NCBI RefSeq assembly: GCF_010093535.1
Contig: NW_022985225.1
Coordinates: forward strand, 186,241 to 250,240
Direction of reading: 5' to 3'
Length of the DNA: 64,000 nucleotides
Source: Lindgomyces ingoldianus
Taxonomy: Eukaryota > Ascomycota > Dothideomycetes > Pleosporales > Lindgomycetaceae
Below the pieces are notes generated by a model that saw nothing but the letters and a program-made list of their open reading frames with translations, did not search any database and had not been told where the DNA came from. Each line of letters starts with the position of its first letter. Position 1 is the first letter of the stretch. Shown piece after piece: positions 47,989-58,199 of the stretch. The translations under genes were made by a program, and so were the position numbers.

Positions 47989-48220
47989 CCTCTCATGGTT
48001 GTGAAACATCCGGATATAAGCCGCTATCTTAGCAATGCGCCCACCATACAAAAACCTATACAAAACGCATTGTATGTATGAAATTGGTATCGGAGAGGTC
48101 GAATAGATATATTTTGAGCTGCAAAATTGTATACAGAGCCTGTATATACAGGAAATCTTAGTGTTAAGCGCTCATGGCGCGCTTCGGCTTATATCCGGCA
48201 TGTTTAGCGACCATGAGAGG
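47989..48220. mobile_element. MITE-like element, 232 bp with ~38-bp inverted repeats
   Basis: The left end CCTCTCATGGTTGTGAAACA and the reverse complement of the right end CCTCTCATGGTCGCTAAACA are followed on both sides by CCGGATATAAGCCG. CTGT stands directly outside both ends (47985-47988 and 48221-48224), a possible 4-bp target duplication. No coding capacity. The superfamily is not assigned. Confidence 0.68.
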
Positions 48221-48239
48221 CTGTCCAAGAAAAAAAAAT

Positions 48240-48310
48240 TTTGTCCCGTGCCAGACTCGAACTGGCGGCCTGTGAAGGATATCAGTATTTCACTATGGCA
48301 GGGGTTACTT
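48240..48310 (-). other. tRNA-Glu-like relic with T-run terminator
   Basis: On the minus strand GCCAG-TTCGAGT-CTGGC forms a perfect T-arm with a good B-box. It is preceded by a Glu-like ATATCCTTCACAGG anticodon region and followed by ACGGGACA and a run of T, as at RNA polymerase III terminators. No 5' acceptor strand complementary to ACGGGAC is present, so it is a pseudogene or part of a SINE. Confidence 0.35.
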
Positions 48311-49146
48311 TGATATTTCTAGAAGCTTACCTTGGGATATCTGCTCTGAGAGCAGTCACAGAATTCTATGAGACCCACGTGATAACCAACTACACCAACG
48401 AGACGTCTTAGTTGTCTTGATGACTGTTTTGTGTGGTTAAAGTCTAATATACGTTGTAAAAAGAAAAAGCCCTCTTGTGGCTCAGACTTCAGCCGCCAGG
48501 CAGCAGCAGGTATCTCTAGGAACCAGCGCAGGCACCCACCCCGCGTCGCACACACGTGGTTCAGCACGCCCCCATTCGCCAATACCGTGGTTTATCGCTT
48601 GGCGCACACTCTCGCGTAACGCACACTTTTCAGACTAGAACACCCCATCACTTTTAAGACTATAGAACTGCACACATAAAATATTTTAACCTAATCTTTT
48701 GCAGCAGCAATCTTAGAGGCTTATAGTATGAATTAGCAACGATAAAATAGGTGCGATATCGCTCTGGCTGCTTGACCCTGCGGCCACATCGCTAGAGCGT
48801 GGTCGCAGGCACCTCCTCAATAATTGGCGATATATCTGCATCAACCCTCCCAGGTTCCTTGGGGGGCTTGGGAGCCTTTCTCTTACCATTTTTTAAGTGA
48901 TTTAATATGGTACTTAAGCAGATTCTTAGACTGGCGAGCTATCTTAACTTTCTTGCGCGCAGCGACTTTTTGTTGATGCTCTTGCAATCGAACTTCCTTC
49001 TCGATGGGCATCCAGTATCGATTCTCTGCGCAAATATGTTGACCCTACTTTTCAGTATACCCTATACTTTGATCTTCTGCAGCGAAAAATTGAGTAATGC
49101 AAGGTAGTGGCTCAGAATACACACAATATGGACGAGAGAGGCTTCC

Positions 49147-49428
49147 TGTGACGGGTTAGACCCCGATGGTCACTCGGTGGAACCTTCGGATATCGTCGGC
49201 ACGCCATCACATACCGACATACCCACAACAGGCAACTATCGCGACGTGCCCCACGACAAGCAACCATCGTGACATGCCTAGGCCAGACAATCCTTGTATA
49301 GTGGCATTCAGTCTGGTCACGGGAGAGACTCAGTCAGGAACATAAATACGGCGCTTATCACAGAGTTAGTTCACTATCGAATACAATCTTGTTACCTTGC
49401 ACCTGCACCCTGTGCGTAGCCCATTACA
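49147..49428 (+). mobile_element. Solo LTR family G, 282 bp, TSD CTTCC
   Basis: TGTGACGGGTTAGACC to GCCCATTACA with a perfect CTTCC duplication (49142-49146 and 49429-49433). It splits the transposase motif: removing the LTR and one TSD rejoins MDERGF with LIERLAKM in frame. Unmutated, GC-balanced. No other copy in the window. Confidence 0.88.
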
Positions 49429-49792
49429 CTTCCCTCATTGAGAGACTGGCAAAGATGTGGACGATATCTCCTCGGCACCTCAATAAAGAGGGGGGACATC
49501 AAGCAGAAGCTCTAGGATGCTAATCACGAGTATATGAGGACGATAACCTGTATGCGCGCTGACGGAACGTCTCTTACTCCTGCATTGATCTATCAAGTGA
49601 TTCCTAGCAGCGAACAAGACACCCCGCTACGGGATTTTGACCCTAATAAGCATTAGACCTTCTTTACTTCGTCACCATTTAGACGGTCTAATAACGAGAT
49701 AGGCCTACCATGGCTAGAACAGGTATTCGATTGGAAGACGAAAGCGGTGGGCGCCAGAGAGAGGCGGGAGCAGAAGGAGGCTGAGGAAAAGG

Positions 49793-50099
49793 TGTAACGG
49801 CGCAGGCAAGACAATGGGTCCGAATGCGGTATGAATCCACTCAGAGGCATATGGAAGTGCGTGGGGACTCAGAGACCTGGGAATACCAATGACACCTATA
49901 GGCCTTGTACGTAGGATATCAGAAAACTACCGAGCTAGCTACGGGGGCGAGGTGCGACTAAATACATGAGGGAATAGGGGTAACAGCAGGGGGCCGGGCA
50001 GAGTCGAGTCAGGGTCGAGCCAGGGTCGGAGCCGATACGGAGACCCTTCGGATAGGTTCCGGGCGACCCGAGATGGAACGATTCATGAGAATCGTTACA
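49793..50099 (+). mobile_element. Solo LTR family C, 307 bp, unmutated, TSD AAAGG
   Basis: TGTAACGGCGCAGG to GAATCGTTACA, perfect AAAGG duplication (49788-49792 and 50100-50104). It is the clean reference for the mutated copies at 2309-3209 and 41860-42149. Internal short repeats GGGTCGAG occur near 50010-50025. It is inserted in the C-terminal coding part of the family 3 transposase. Confidence 0.92.
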
Positions 50100-50731
50100 A
50101 AAGGCAGTTCAACAGAAAAAGGATAAGCAGGCCTAGCGTAAAGAGCTGGATAGGAAGGAGAAGGCTCCCATGCCCGAGGAGAGGCGTTGGCTGAGACTAG
50201 TAGCGAAGGAAGCTTAATTACAAGAGCAGCAACAAAAAGTCGCTGCGCGCAAGGAAGTTAAGATAGCTCGCCAGTCTAAGAAGCTCCTTTAAGGACTATA
50301 TTAAATTACTTAAAAATGGTAAGAGGAAGGCTCCTAAACTCCCTAAGGAACCTGGGAGGGTTGATGCAGATATATCGCCAATTACCGAGGAGGTGCCTGT
50401 AACCAGGCTCTCGTGGCATGGCCGCAAGGTCAAGCAGCCAGAGCGATATCGCACCTATTTTATTGTTGCTAATTTATACTATAAGCCTCTAAAATTGCTG
50501 CTGCAAAAAATTAGATTAAAATATTATATATATGCTGTTCTATAGTCTTAAAAGTAATAGGGTGTTCTAGTTTAAAAAGTGTGCGTTACGTGAGAGTAAG
50601 CGCTAAGCGATTTGTTGTGTGCGAAATTTGCTGTTGTCGTGTGCGAAATTTGCTGGATTCTTGGCAATGCCAAGTAACCACTTTTCCCTCACAAATCTCA
50701 TAGAGATTCAGGTAACTGCACATATCGCTCT

Positions 50732-52486
50732 ATATAAAGTAATATAACATAAGATATTATTTAGAGTCTACTTCTACTACTTTTTTATATGTATGTAAGT
50801 TATGCCTAGTCTAATTACACTACTTATATTACTTTTAACTTAGCTTACTTTTTTTAGCGCGCACTTATGTCTTTAGCTTCTTCCTATTACTACACGCTCT
50901 AAACTCCTTTAAAGTAGTTAAATAAGCTTTATTCTTAACTATTAAAGTTTTTTTTACTTAAATTTACTTTTTTTTATGTAATCTATATTATATAGCAGCC
51001 TTATTTACTGCTTAAAGCTTTGTAATCTTCTTTTACACTAACACTAGCTTATGTGTAATAATTACTGCCCTTTTTAAAACTTTCTTAAAGGCCTTTACTA
51101 TAGACATTAGTAAGCTATCTACATACTTTTAAATTTTTAGCTTTATAAGTATTAATTATAACCTAAATTTAAAAGTATTACTTAAGGTTTATAACTACTA
51201 GGGCTTATTATTAATAAGTAGTAGTAGTAATAAAGTACATAACTAAATATTAAAGGCTATTTTAACTTATTTTAAGTTAAATAAGACTAAACTAGCGCCT
51301 TAAAACTCTTTTTAGATATTACTAAAAGTAATTACTACATTATAAGCATGTATAAAGCATAGTAAGAACTTAAGTTTTATAATATAAGTAATCTAGTTAC
51401 ACATAAGATTTTTAGCTTAGCACTTATACACTTTTTTTAAAGAGGTAAAATAACCTATATTAAAAAGCTATAAAAAGTGTAATAAGTGTAAAAGCATATA
51501 AATAGTAATAATTTTATTCTTCTTATAGTACTACTAGAAATTAAGTAAGTTATAGCTTTTATAGCTATTAATAATAAAAAGCTAATAAGCGCTTATAACT
51601 TTTTTTTATATACTTATTAAAGTGCTTTAACTACTATAGCCTAAGCTTATTTATTATCTAGCTGTTTTTAAAGACTATAATAACCTAGTTCTAAAGCAGA
51701 TTCTTCTTTTTATACTAGGCAAAGAAGTAATAGCAGCCTTTAAAAATAATAAAAAGTAAAATAGCCTACTTTATTATATTAATGCTTTAAATAACTATTA
51801 TCTACTTTTTATTACTTTACTATATTACCTTTAGCTATTTTTATTTTTTTAAAGCTATAACAACTGCTCTAGTTAATATCTAGCTTATTATAAAGCTTAA
51901 CTTATTAAAGTTATACATGTTTTTATTTTAAATACTATACTTAGCTTTTATATTAGCTACTAGATAAAACTAGCTTTAAATAACTTTTAAATTTTTATAA
52001 AGCGCTTTTTTATAATTATACTTATAATTAAACTTTATTATAAACTTAAAGCAGTGCTTAACTTACATACTAGGCTAGTTTAAGCTAAGCTAGCCTAGAT
52101 TACGCTCTGCGTGTAAGAAATTAGCTATATTAGCTATAGCTATAAGCTTAAAAAAATCTGTGTATAATAAGCTTAAGTATATACTTAATAACTATTTTTT
52201 TAAGCTTAGTTAGATTTCTTAATTTAGGCTAGCATTCTACTTATAAAGGCTGTCTAGCGCGTTAATTACTTAGTGTTATGTAAAAGATATTATAAATAGC
52301 TACAGTGTGTTATAAAAAAAGTTTTAAGTCTTATTTAAAAGCTTAAAAAGTAAGCTGTATCTAATATTCTTTAGAAGATTTAATCTAGTGTTGTTGTTAA
52401 GGCATTATGTAGATAGGTAGAGTGTGGTAGGGGCTTAGCAAAAGTAGCTGGCTAACCTGTGTAGCCAGCCAACCTGTTAGGTATGT
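50732..52486 (-). mobile_element. Fot1 family 2 transposon, left end missing
   Basis: The right end AACCTGTTAGGTATGT is followed by TA (52487-52488) and keeps both subterminal units (AGCTGGCTAACCTG and AGCCAGCCAACCTG, RIP-changed). The body matches family 2 at 23244 and, more distantly, the near-full-length family 1 element. About 100 bp of the left terminus are absent. The transposase would read on the minus strand; it is destroyed by stops. Confidence 0.78.
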
Positions 52487-52488
52487 TA

Positions 52489-52876
52489 TATAGTGTAAGA
52501 TATATAATTAGTATTACTTTTATTATAAAGTAGCAAAGCTACTTAGTTTATATAATAATAAACTAAACTTTAATTATAACCTTCTATAACAGTTAAGATC
52601 TAAACTATATACATAGAGTTGCGCATTATTAAGTGCTGTTAAGCGCTCTCTAACAGCAATTCCTTACTGCGCGTAATAGCGCTTACTTGCGCTTAAACGT
52701 TCTTTACGTATTAAACAATGCATTTAGCTGTGCATTAGTCTAGTAGCTCTGTCTATTCCTTGTCTGTTAGGTCACGTGTTCTTTTAGCTGGAATGATTAG
52801 AGAATTCCAGCCTTGTTTGTTCAAACAGTGGAGCTTCTGTAGTAGGTAGCTTACAATCCAATCGTGGGTTGTAACA
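52489..52876 (-). mobile_element. Partial Gypsy-type LTR
   Basis: In reverse orientation it opens TGTTACAACCCACGATTGG (at 52876) and contains the CTACTTAGTTTATATAATAA-type block, as in the other 600-bp LTRs. Its U5 side is cut by the right end of the family 2 transposon. Confidence 0.75.
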
Positions 52877-53031
52877 GCTAACTACTCCCTGTATAAAATT
52901 TTATAAATATAGGCCTCTAAGGTATAAAGTTAATCTATACATTTTCTAGTAAAAGATCTAAGTTAATGTACTTTTAAATATGCTTTTTACTTATTTTTAT
53001 TTTAATATAACTAAACTAAGGCTTTTAGTTA

Positions 53032-54131
53032 ATGTACTTCACAGGCGAGTTGCCTACACACCTAAGTTGCTTACTTTTACTAAGACCCTACTAAACTACT
53101 TTTTTTACACTAATGCATTCCTAACAACACTACTTAGACACGCTAAAAGAACGTAAGATATAGTTTACACTCTAAACTTTTAAATAAGACATAAAACTCT
53201 TAAAGAAACATGCTATAGCTATGTATAAAGTTCTATAAATAATAATAAATAACTATAGCACTAGACAACCTTTACAAGCTAATTCTACAGCTAACTTATA
53301 AAGGCTATGTAATAAAAATAAGCAGGTAATTGTTAAGACTATACTTAAGCTATATGCGCAAAGATTTTCCTCTTAGATAGCATTTATAGCTAATATAGCT
53401 AATTCTTTGCGTGCTAAGTAAAATCTAGGCTATATTAGCATAAACTAGCCTAGTACATTTATAAAGTGTTATTTAAAGCTTAAAGTAAAGTTTTAAGCGC
53501 AAGTATAGTTAATAGATGTTTAGCTTATTATAAAGCCTATCTTACTAAAGTTGTACGTGTTATTATTTTAGATGCTATGCTTAGCTTTAATATTCTCTAT
53601 AAGGCTAAACCTGCCCTAAATTACTCTAGGACTCTTGTAGAAAGCTCTCTTATAGTTATACTTACACTTAAATGTTACTTTAAGCTCTAAATAACGCTTT
53701 ACAAACATACTAGGCTAGTTTATGCTAACATAGCCTAGATTTTGCTTAGCGCGCAAAGAATTAGCTATATTAGCTATAAATGCTATCTAAGAGGAAAATT
53801 CTCACGCATATAGCTTAAGTATAGTCTTAATAATTACCTACTTGTTTTTATTATATAGCCTTTATAAGTTAGCTATAGAATTAGCTTGTAAAGGTTATCT
53901 AGCGCTGTAGTTATTTATTATTATTTATAAGACCCTGTACGTAGCTATAGCACGTTTCTTTAAAAGTTTTATGTCTTATTTAAAAGTTTAAAGTGTAAAC
54001 TATATCTTACATTCTTTTAGCGCATCTAAGTAGTGTTGTTAGGAATGCATTAGTGTAGGAAGAGTAGTTTAGTAGGGTCTTAGTAAAAGTAAGCAACTTA
54101 GGTGTGTGAGCAACTTGCCTGTGAAGTACGT
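53032..54131 (-). mobile_element. Palindromic Fot1 derivative, 1100 bp, copy 3
   Basis: TA-flanked (53030-53031 and 54132-54133), ends ATGTACTTCACAGGCG and TGCCTGTGAAGTACGT. Arms of ~480 bp mirror each other; the ~140-bp centre (about 53512-53650) has the same orientation as in copy 1. Length equals copies 1 and 2 to within one base. It is less mutated than copy 1. Confidence 0.9.
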
Positions 54132-54133
54132 TA

Positions 54134-54566
54134 CTGTTTTTAGTAAGCTATATAAAAACATTAATAGCTAAAGTTATCTTAGAGTATGTTAATAAAGTAA
54201 AAAGTTGCTTATATAAATTAAGTAAGTCTTCTATTTATTAAATAGTCTTAGTTTAGTAGGCTGCGCCTAGTAAACTATACTTAGTATAGATAGAAAGTTA
54301 TTGTTTAGTTACTTAGGCTTAGCTAGTAAGTAAGCTGTAATTAGTATATATTAAAGTTTATAGAGCCTCTATTAGCTAAATGCAAAAGCTTAATCTGTAG
54401 TGGTAACTATAGTACTAGTTAGAAGCGTAACTCTAGGCCTATCACTCTTACATAAGCTAAGAAGGGGTTATAGAGTAGGCAAGTTAACTAGGTATTAAGA
54501 TCTAAACAAGGTAAGTTAAACTAGTGTAGTATAAGGTCTAAGGAGCTTAAGAGAGCTCTAGCCTGA
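54134..54566. other. RIP-degraded repeat relic
   Basis: About 430 bp AT-rich sequence with stop-rich frames, possibly old retroelement pol. The composition changes to normal at about 54560. Confidence 0.5.
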
Positions 54567-55108
54567 CTATATACTGTACAAGAAAGGAGCTGGTCCTGAT
54601 GAGTGAATAGCGCAGTACATGGGTATGGTATCGCGTGAGACACGTGCGACAATTCCGACTCCCTGATCTAGTCCCTGATCTAGTGGGTTGGCTGCAGCGG
54701 AACGGCGTTTTGTGAAGAAGAAGAACGCTCCTGCGCCTATCAAGCCGAGGAAGACGAGGGCTCCCGTAACCGCGCCGCCAATGATCGGTGCACTGCTAGG
54801 TTTGGCTAGTGTGGTATTAGTTTCTGCGAAGCTTTTAGAATGGCAGTGAAAAGCTTTGGGGTGTTGGAACGCACGTTTTGGGGGCGCAGCGGACGAAGAC
54901 ACCGCACTCGATGAGAATGTCGCAAACGAGGATAATGCACTCGAAGAGCGCGAACAAACGACGAACTTATACTTGACGTCTTCGAAACAGAAGAGAGTGC
55001 GATGGACCCACTATCCGTCAAGACAGGAAGCGTGAAGAGCGCCAAGTCCAATCCTTTTGGGAGATTTACCGCTGACACGAAGGATACTAGATCCCAAGGG
55101 CTCTCCAT
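54567..55108 (-). pseudogene. Broken single-TM surface protein gene
   Basis: Two minus-strand frames fit one protein separated by a frameshift near 54940-54970. The upstream part is NLPKGLDLALFTLPVLTDSG with ALSSVSKTSSISSSFV. The downstream part is the Ser-rich SSALSSFATFSSSAV, SSSAAPPKRAF, then a TM segment IIGGAVTGALVFLGLIGAGA followed by FFFFTKRR and a short tail. The layout (extracellular part, Ser-rich stalk, one TM, basic stop-transfer) is common in ascomycete surface proteins. The N-terminal part and signal peptide are not found. A small intron cannot be fully excluded but none with good sites fits. Function unknown. Confidence 0.6.
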
Positions 55109-55213
55109 TACAGTTAATGTATTTGCTGGGAACTTGTCAGCAGCAGATTCAAAGACTAGATTAGTAATACAGTACGTGACGCTATATCACGATTAAAGGG
55201 CGACTTGGACCAT

Positions 55214-56262
55214 ATGACTCCTTTATGGTGGGCCGCCTACAAAGGTTACCCGGAGGTAGACAAGGTGCTCGTCGATACGGGCAAGGTCAAACTCGACGAG
55301 AAGGACGGATATCTTGTGACTCCATTTTACTGGGCTGCCCAAAATGGCCACGACGCTGTCGTTGATTTACTGCTACAGAATGGCAAGGTCGATGTCAACG
55401 TGAAGGATAAGATGCGTCGCACATCGCTATCCTTGGCCGCCAGGAATGGGGAAGAAGCTTTGGTTCAGTGTGTCCAACCGTTAGTACACCTAATAGTACA
55501 GTACTGCAGTACACTGATTTTGATCACGTACGTACGTACAGGGCATCTACTCAGTATACTGTACTATACATGAGGCTGCTGTACTAACCGTTTACGGTAG
55601 TTATATAGGATTTTTGGTGGTTTTGGGCGGTTGAAGGCAGGTTGCTGAGGGCCAGGGGGCTCGTGTTCGGAGATTAATGCGGAGAATGCCGTTATTGCCT
55701 GTTTTGTTAGCAATCTTCTAACAAATTCAGCAACTATGCCATCTACGTTATTCTTTTGCCCATTATGATGTCCCAATTCCTATCCCAATCAACAACGCAG
55801 TCAACAATAGAGGCTCTTCAACTGCAGAAGAATTAGTTACGTAACAACACTGTTACTAGTAAGCTAACTAAGCTTACAGAGTACATTAAAACAGTAAGAT
55901 CAACAACAGTAGATCTCACAAGGGGTATCACAACCTCCTAATTGGGTATAGTCTTTAGCTTCAGCGCAATAACTTCATAATACTTCAATATACTTCAGTT
56001 ACTGTATCCTAACCGTACACTGACGTCATCTCCTCCGTACAGTTAGTTAGTAACAGCCTCCTCTTCCGTAACTGTACTATACAGCCTCCAAAAGGCTCCG
56101 TAACTAACGGTTGGACACACTGCTTTGGTTAAGCGGCTGCTGGAGACGGGCAAAGCCGACTTAACCGGGAAGGATAGGTTAAGCCGAACACCACTAGCGT
56201 GGGCCATCGCGAAAAAGCACGAGGGAGTGGTGAAGCTACTACAGTCCTATAATTCTTCATAG
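55214..56262 (+). pseudogene. Ankyrin-repeat gene fragment split by a hAT MITE
   Basis: 55214-55465 encodes ankyrin repeats: MTPLWWAAYKGYPEVDKVL, TPFYWAAQNGHDAVVDLLL and RRTSLSLAARNGEEALV. The frame resumes at 56131-56262 with KRLLETGKADL, RTPLAWAIAKKHEGVVKLL and a stop. The 657-bp element between them (55466-56122) brought in stops. Its exact removal with one target copy would restore the frame (EEALV joined to KRLL). Only the C-terminal four or so repeats remain; no upstream domain (such as NACHT) is visible in the preceding 100 bp, so the gene was probably already truncated. The repeats would bind proteins; no specific role can be given. Confidence 0.85.
55466..56122. mobile_element. Non-autonomous hAT element, 657 bp, TSD CTTTGGTT
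   Basis: Perfect 20-bp terminal inverted repeats CAGTGTGTCCAACCGTTAGT start with CAGTG, as in hAT transposons. A perfect 8-bp duplication CTTTGGTT (55458-55465 and 56123-56130) is the hAT target length. Subterminal regions are rich in GTACTGTA/TACAGTAC words. The only sizeable inner frame (55564-55776, minus) lacks a transposase domain. The element lies in ankyrin coding sequence. Confidence 0.93.
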
Positions 56263-56748
56263 TTGGTTCTTCGAACGAACAGACTTATCCCAACCTTATC
56301 CCATCCACGCTATTGGCTAGTCTCCGATACTACACAACTCTATTGGTCGCAGATTTTAAATGATCATTTGGGCTGACTTTGATGGGATGAGGAATTATCC
56401 TTGCTTGAAGAAATGCAGTCTTCAAACTAGAGTCAAGCACAATTATGCGAATGTTTCGAGGTAGACTGAGTCAGCACCATTCTCTAACCTCTCCTACAGT
56501 TAGCAAACGAATTTTCGCCTTTCCCATGAGGGTCAGCCCCCCCTTCTAACCAAATCCCGGGCGGTAAGTTGTTCTGGCCCTCCCACCTCCCTTAATGTGC
56601 CACCTCAAAGTGTCGAAACCATATGTAGGATATACCGACGGGTCTTATGTAGCGAAGGGAGCTATGGATGCGCAACAGACGTCTCAATAGACGTTGGAGA
56701 CTACCATGAAGAGCACCAAGCACTAAGAGACTACTACTACTGTCTATA
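56263..56748. other. Spacer between two pseudogenes
   Basis: 486 bp of normal composition with no coding feature that I can support. Confidence 0.5.
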
Positions 56749-57623
56749 ATGCGGGCCATCAAGTATCCTGTTAGAATCAACGTCGAAATAGGCAAGGGCT
56801 ATGACAACTTTAAGTGTGGCCTGATGATGAGCTAATACCCCTTATCGACCATGTCAATGTTGCCTGTGGGTTCCACGTTGGGTGTGTACTGAATTGCTAT
56901 AGCAAGCTTTCTTCTTCAACGCAGAACTGACAGCTGCAGTGACCTGTTGATTATGCAGCAGACTGTCCTGACCTGCAAAAAAATAACATCGCCGTCAGAG
57001 CACATGCTGGCCTACCGGATATATAAGGTTTCAGCCAACGCGAGATCAAGATGACACCTGAAGAATTAACCGCCGCAGTTCGGTACCAGGTTGGGGATCT
57101 GGAGGCATTCTGGGACACTGAGGGTATGCCGCTACACCACGTTAAGCATCACAGAACACTATACATCATGATGTACAGAAACAAGAATATTTGCAGGGCT
57201 GTATATCAGGGTGTGCCGAAGGGGTCGAGAGTATTTGGACTCGCTGGGACTGTTTAAGAGGAAGTTGCGAAGGAGTTAGGCTTGCCTTTCACGGCGGAGA
57301 TCTACAGCGATGTGAAGTATAACGCTGACAAGACCCTGGTTATTGACCGGCAGAAGAAGTGAGCTTCCTGAATATACATAAGAGAGAAGCGGTTAATCCA
57401 TTGCTGCAGGCTATGGCAACCAAACGATATAAAGAAGCACGTGCGAGCCCAGATCGAGAATGCGTCCGTCACTGCCGTCACTGGTGAAGAGTTTCAGCTA
57501 CCACTAGGCGATTATCCTATCTCGCTTTGTTGCCATTCCGACTCCCCCGGTGCAGTAGCAATCGTCACAGCAGCACGGGAGATTGTCGATGAATTCAACA
57601 CCAAGTACTTCCTAAAATCGTAA
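56749..57623 (+). pseudogene. LamB/YcsF family (lactam utilisation, 5-oxoprolinase subunit A type) pseudogene
   Basis: The whole family can be followed with breaks: MRAIKYPVRINVEIGKGYDN (normally NVDMGEG), LIDHVNVACGFH, a likely intron (about 56880-56939), LIMQQTVLTCKKNNIAVRAH, AGLPDI, a stop, GFSQREIKMTPEEL, LEAFWDTEGMPLHHVK, GLAGTV, a stop, EEVAKELGLPFTAEIYSD, YNADKTLVIDRQKK, a stop, and SVTAVTGEEFQLPLGDYP with LCCHSDSPGAVAIV at the end. Several changes are G-to-A or C-to-T (DMGEG to EIGKG; GFQ-type Gln to stop; PHG to HHR). Intact members open lactam rings such as 2-pyrrolidone or 5-oxoproline. At least three in-frame stops make it non-functional. Confidence 0.85.
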
Positions 57624-58199
57624 AAGCTAGCGTTTTCACCCCACTTCACTTCCTATACCTTCCTTTCTATGCACTTGTGCACAAAAGCACTCCCGCCTTT
57701 TCTCAAAACCAGGTCGCATTAGTGGCCCCTGCTTGAAAGTTCCTTATATTCAGAGCGGACTTGGTCTTATTCACTTCTCCTTTACTACTCACGCTTTCTC
57801 GACAGCGTAGGCAGATTCGTCCATTCTCCTCTCTTGTCCCGAGTCTCATCGTTTACACAACCACTCTCTTCTGGCTTTTCATTTGACTCGGCCTTGAATC
57901 GCTGAATACTGCTGCGCTTGTGTTCTGGTTTTCGAGCTCCTGTTGCTCACTAATCTCCATATTTCAGGGCGAGGAGCCAGGAGCGGACTAGAGCGCTGGA
58001 AACTGGATTCGAAGGTAGATATGTTTCCACCCTAAATTGGAAAATCACGTCCAATGATATTGGAGCGCTTGCAGCTGCCCAATCCCCCAGAGGAGGACTT
58101 CGATCAACATCTCCCATAAACATCGCAATAGCATTGCGTCAGCTCGGGGCAACTACACTTGTCAGCTTCTAGATCCTGGCTCACAACACTCAAAACTCA
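57624..58199. other. Spacer, no gene
   Basis: 576 bp between the LamB-type pseudogene and the 3' end of the DUF3431 gene, with CT-rich stretches. Nothing coding is supported. Confidence 0.5.

Larger units (their letters stand above)
47544..48594. other. Balanced-composition patch with a MITE and a tRNA-like relic
   Basis: About 1 kb with normal base composition between AT-rich blocks. The frame 47644-47847 (62-68 residues, MNTLVDMLENLDIHDPS...) has no recognised domain and I do not call it a gene. The patch includes the MITE at 47989-48220 and a tRNA-like 3' half at 48240-48300. Confidence 0.5.
48595..50610 (+). mobile_element. pogo/Fot1-type transposon family 3 with inverted 3' ends
   Basis: Arms of about 415 bp (48595-49008 and 50192-50610) are inverted copies of one another and contain the transposase C-terminal coding end (QEQQQKVAARKEVKIARQSK readable in the right arm). 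Between them lies a catalytic core on the plus strand: MDERGFLIERLAKM (split by an LTR), then after a frameshift DANHEYMRTITCMRADGTSL, PALIYQ, DPNKH, a stop, FTSSP and NNEIGLPWLEQVFD. These are recognisable DDE blocks of pogo-type transposases. The N-terminal part is missing. Two solo LTRs are inserted. It is much less AT-biased than families 1 and 2, thus younger or spared from RIP. Terminal TA duplication is not clear. Confidence 0.78.

Noticed and set aside
55564..55776. 70-codon ORF inside the hAT element as a transposase
   Set aside because: Too short and without hAT dimerisation or DDE features; the element is best treated as non-autonomous.
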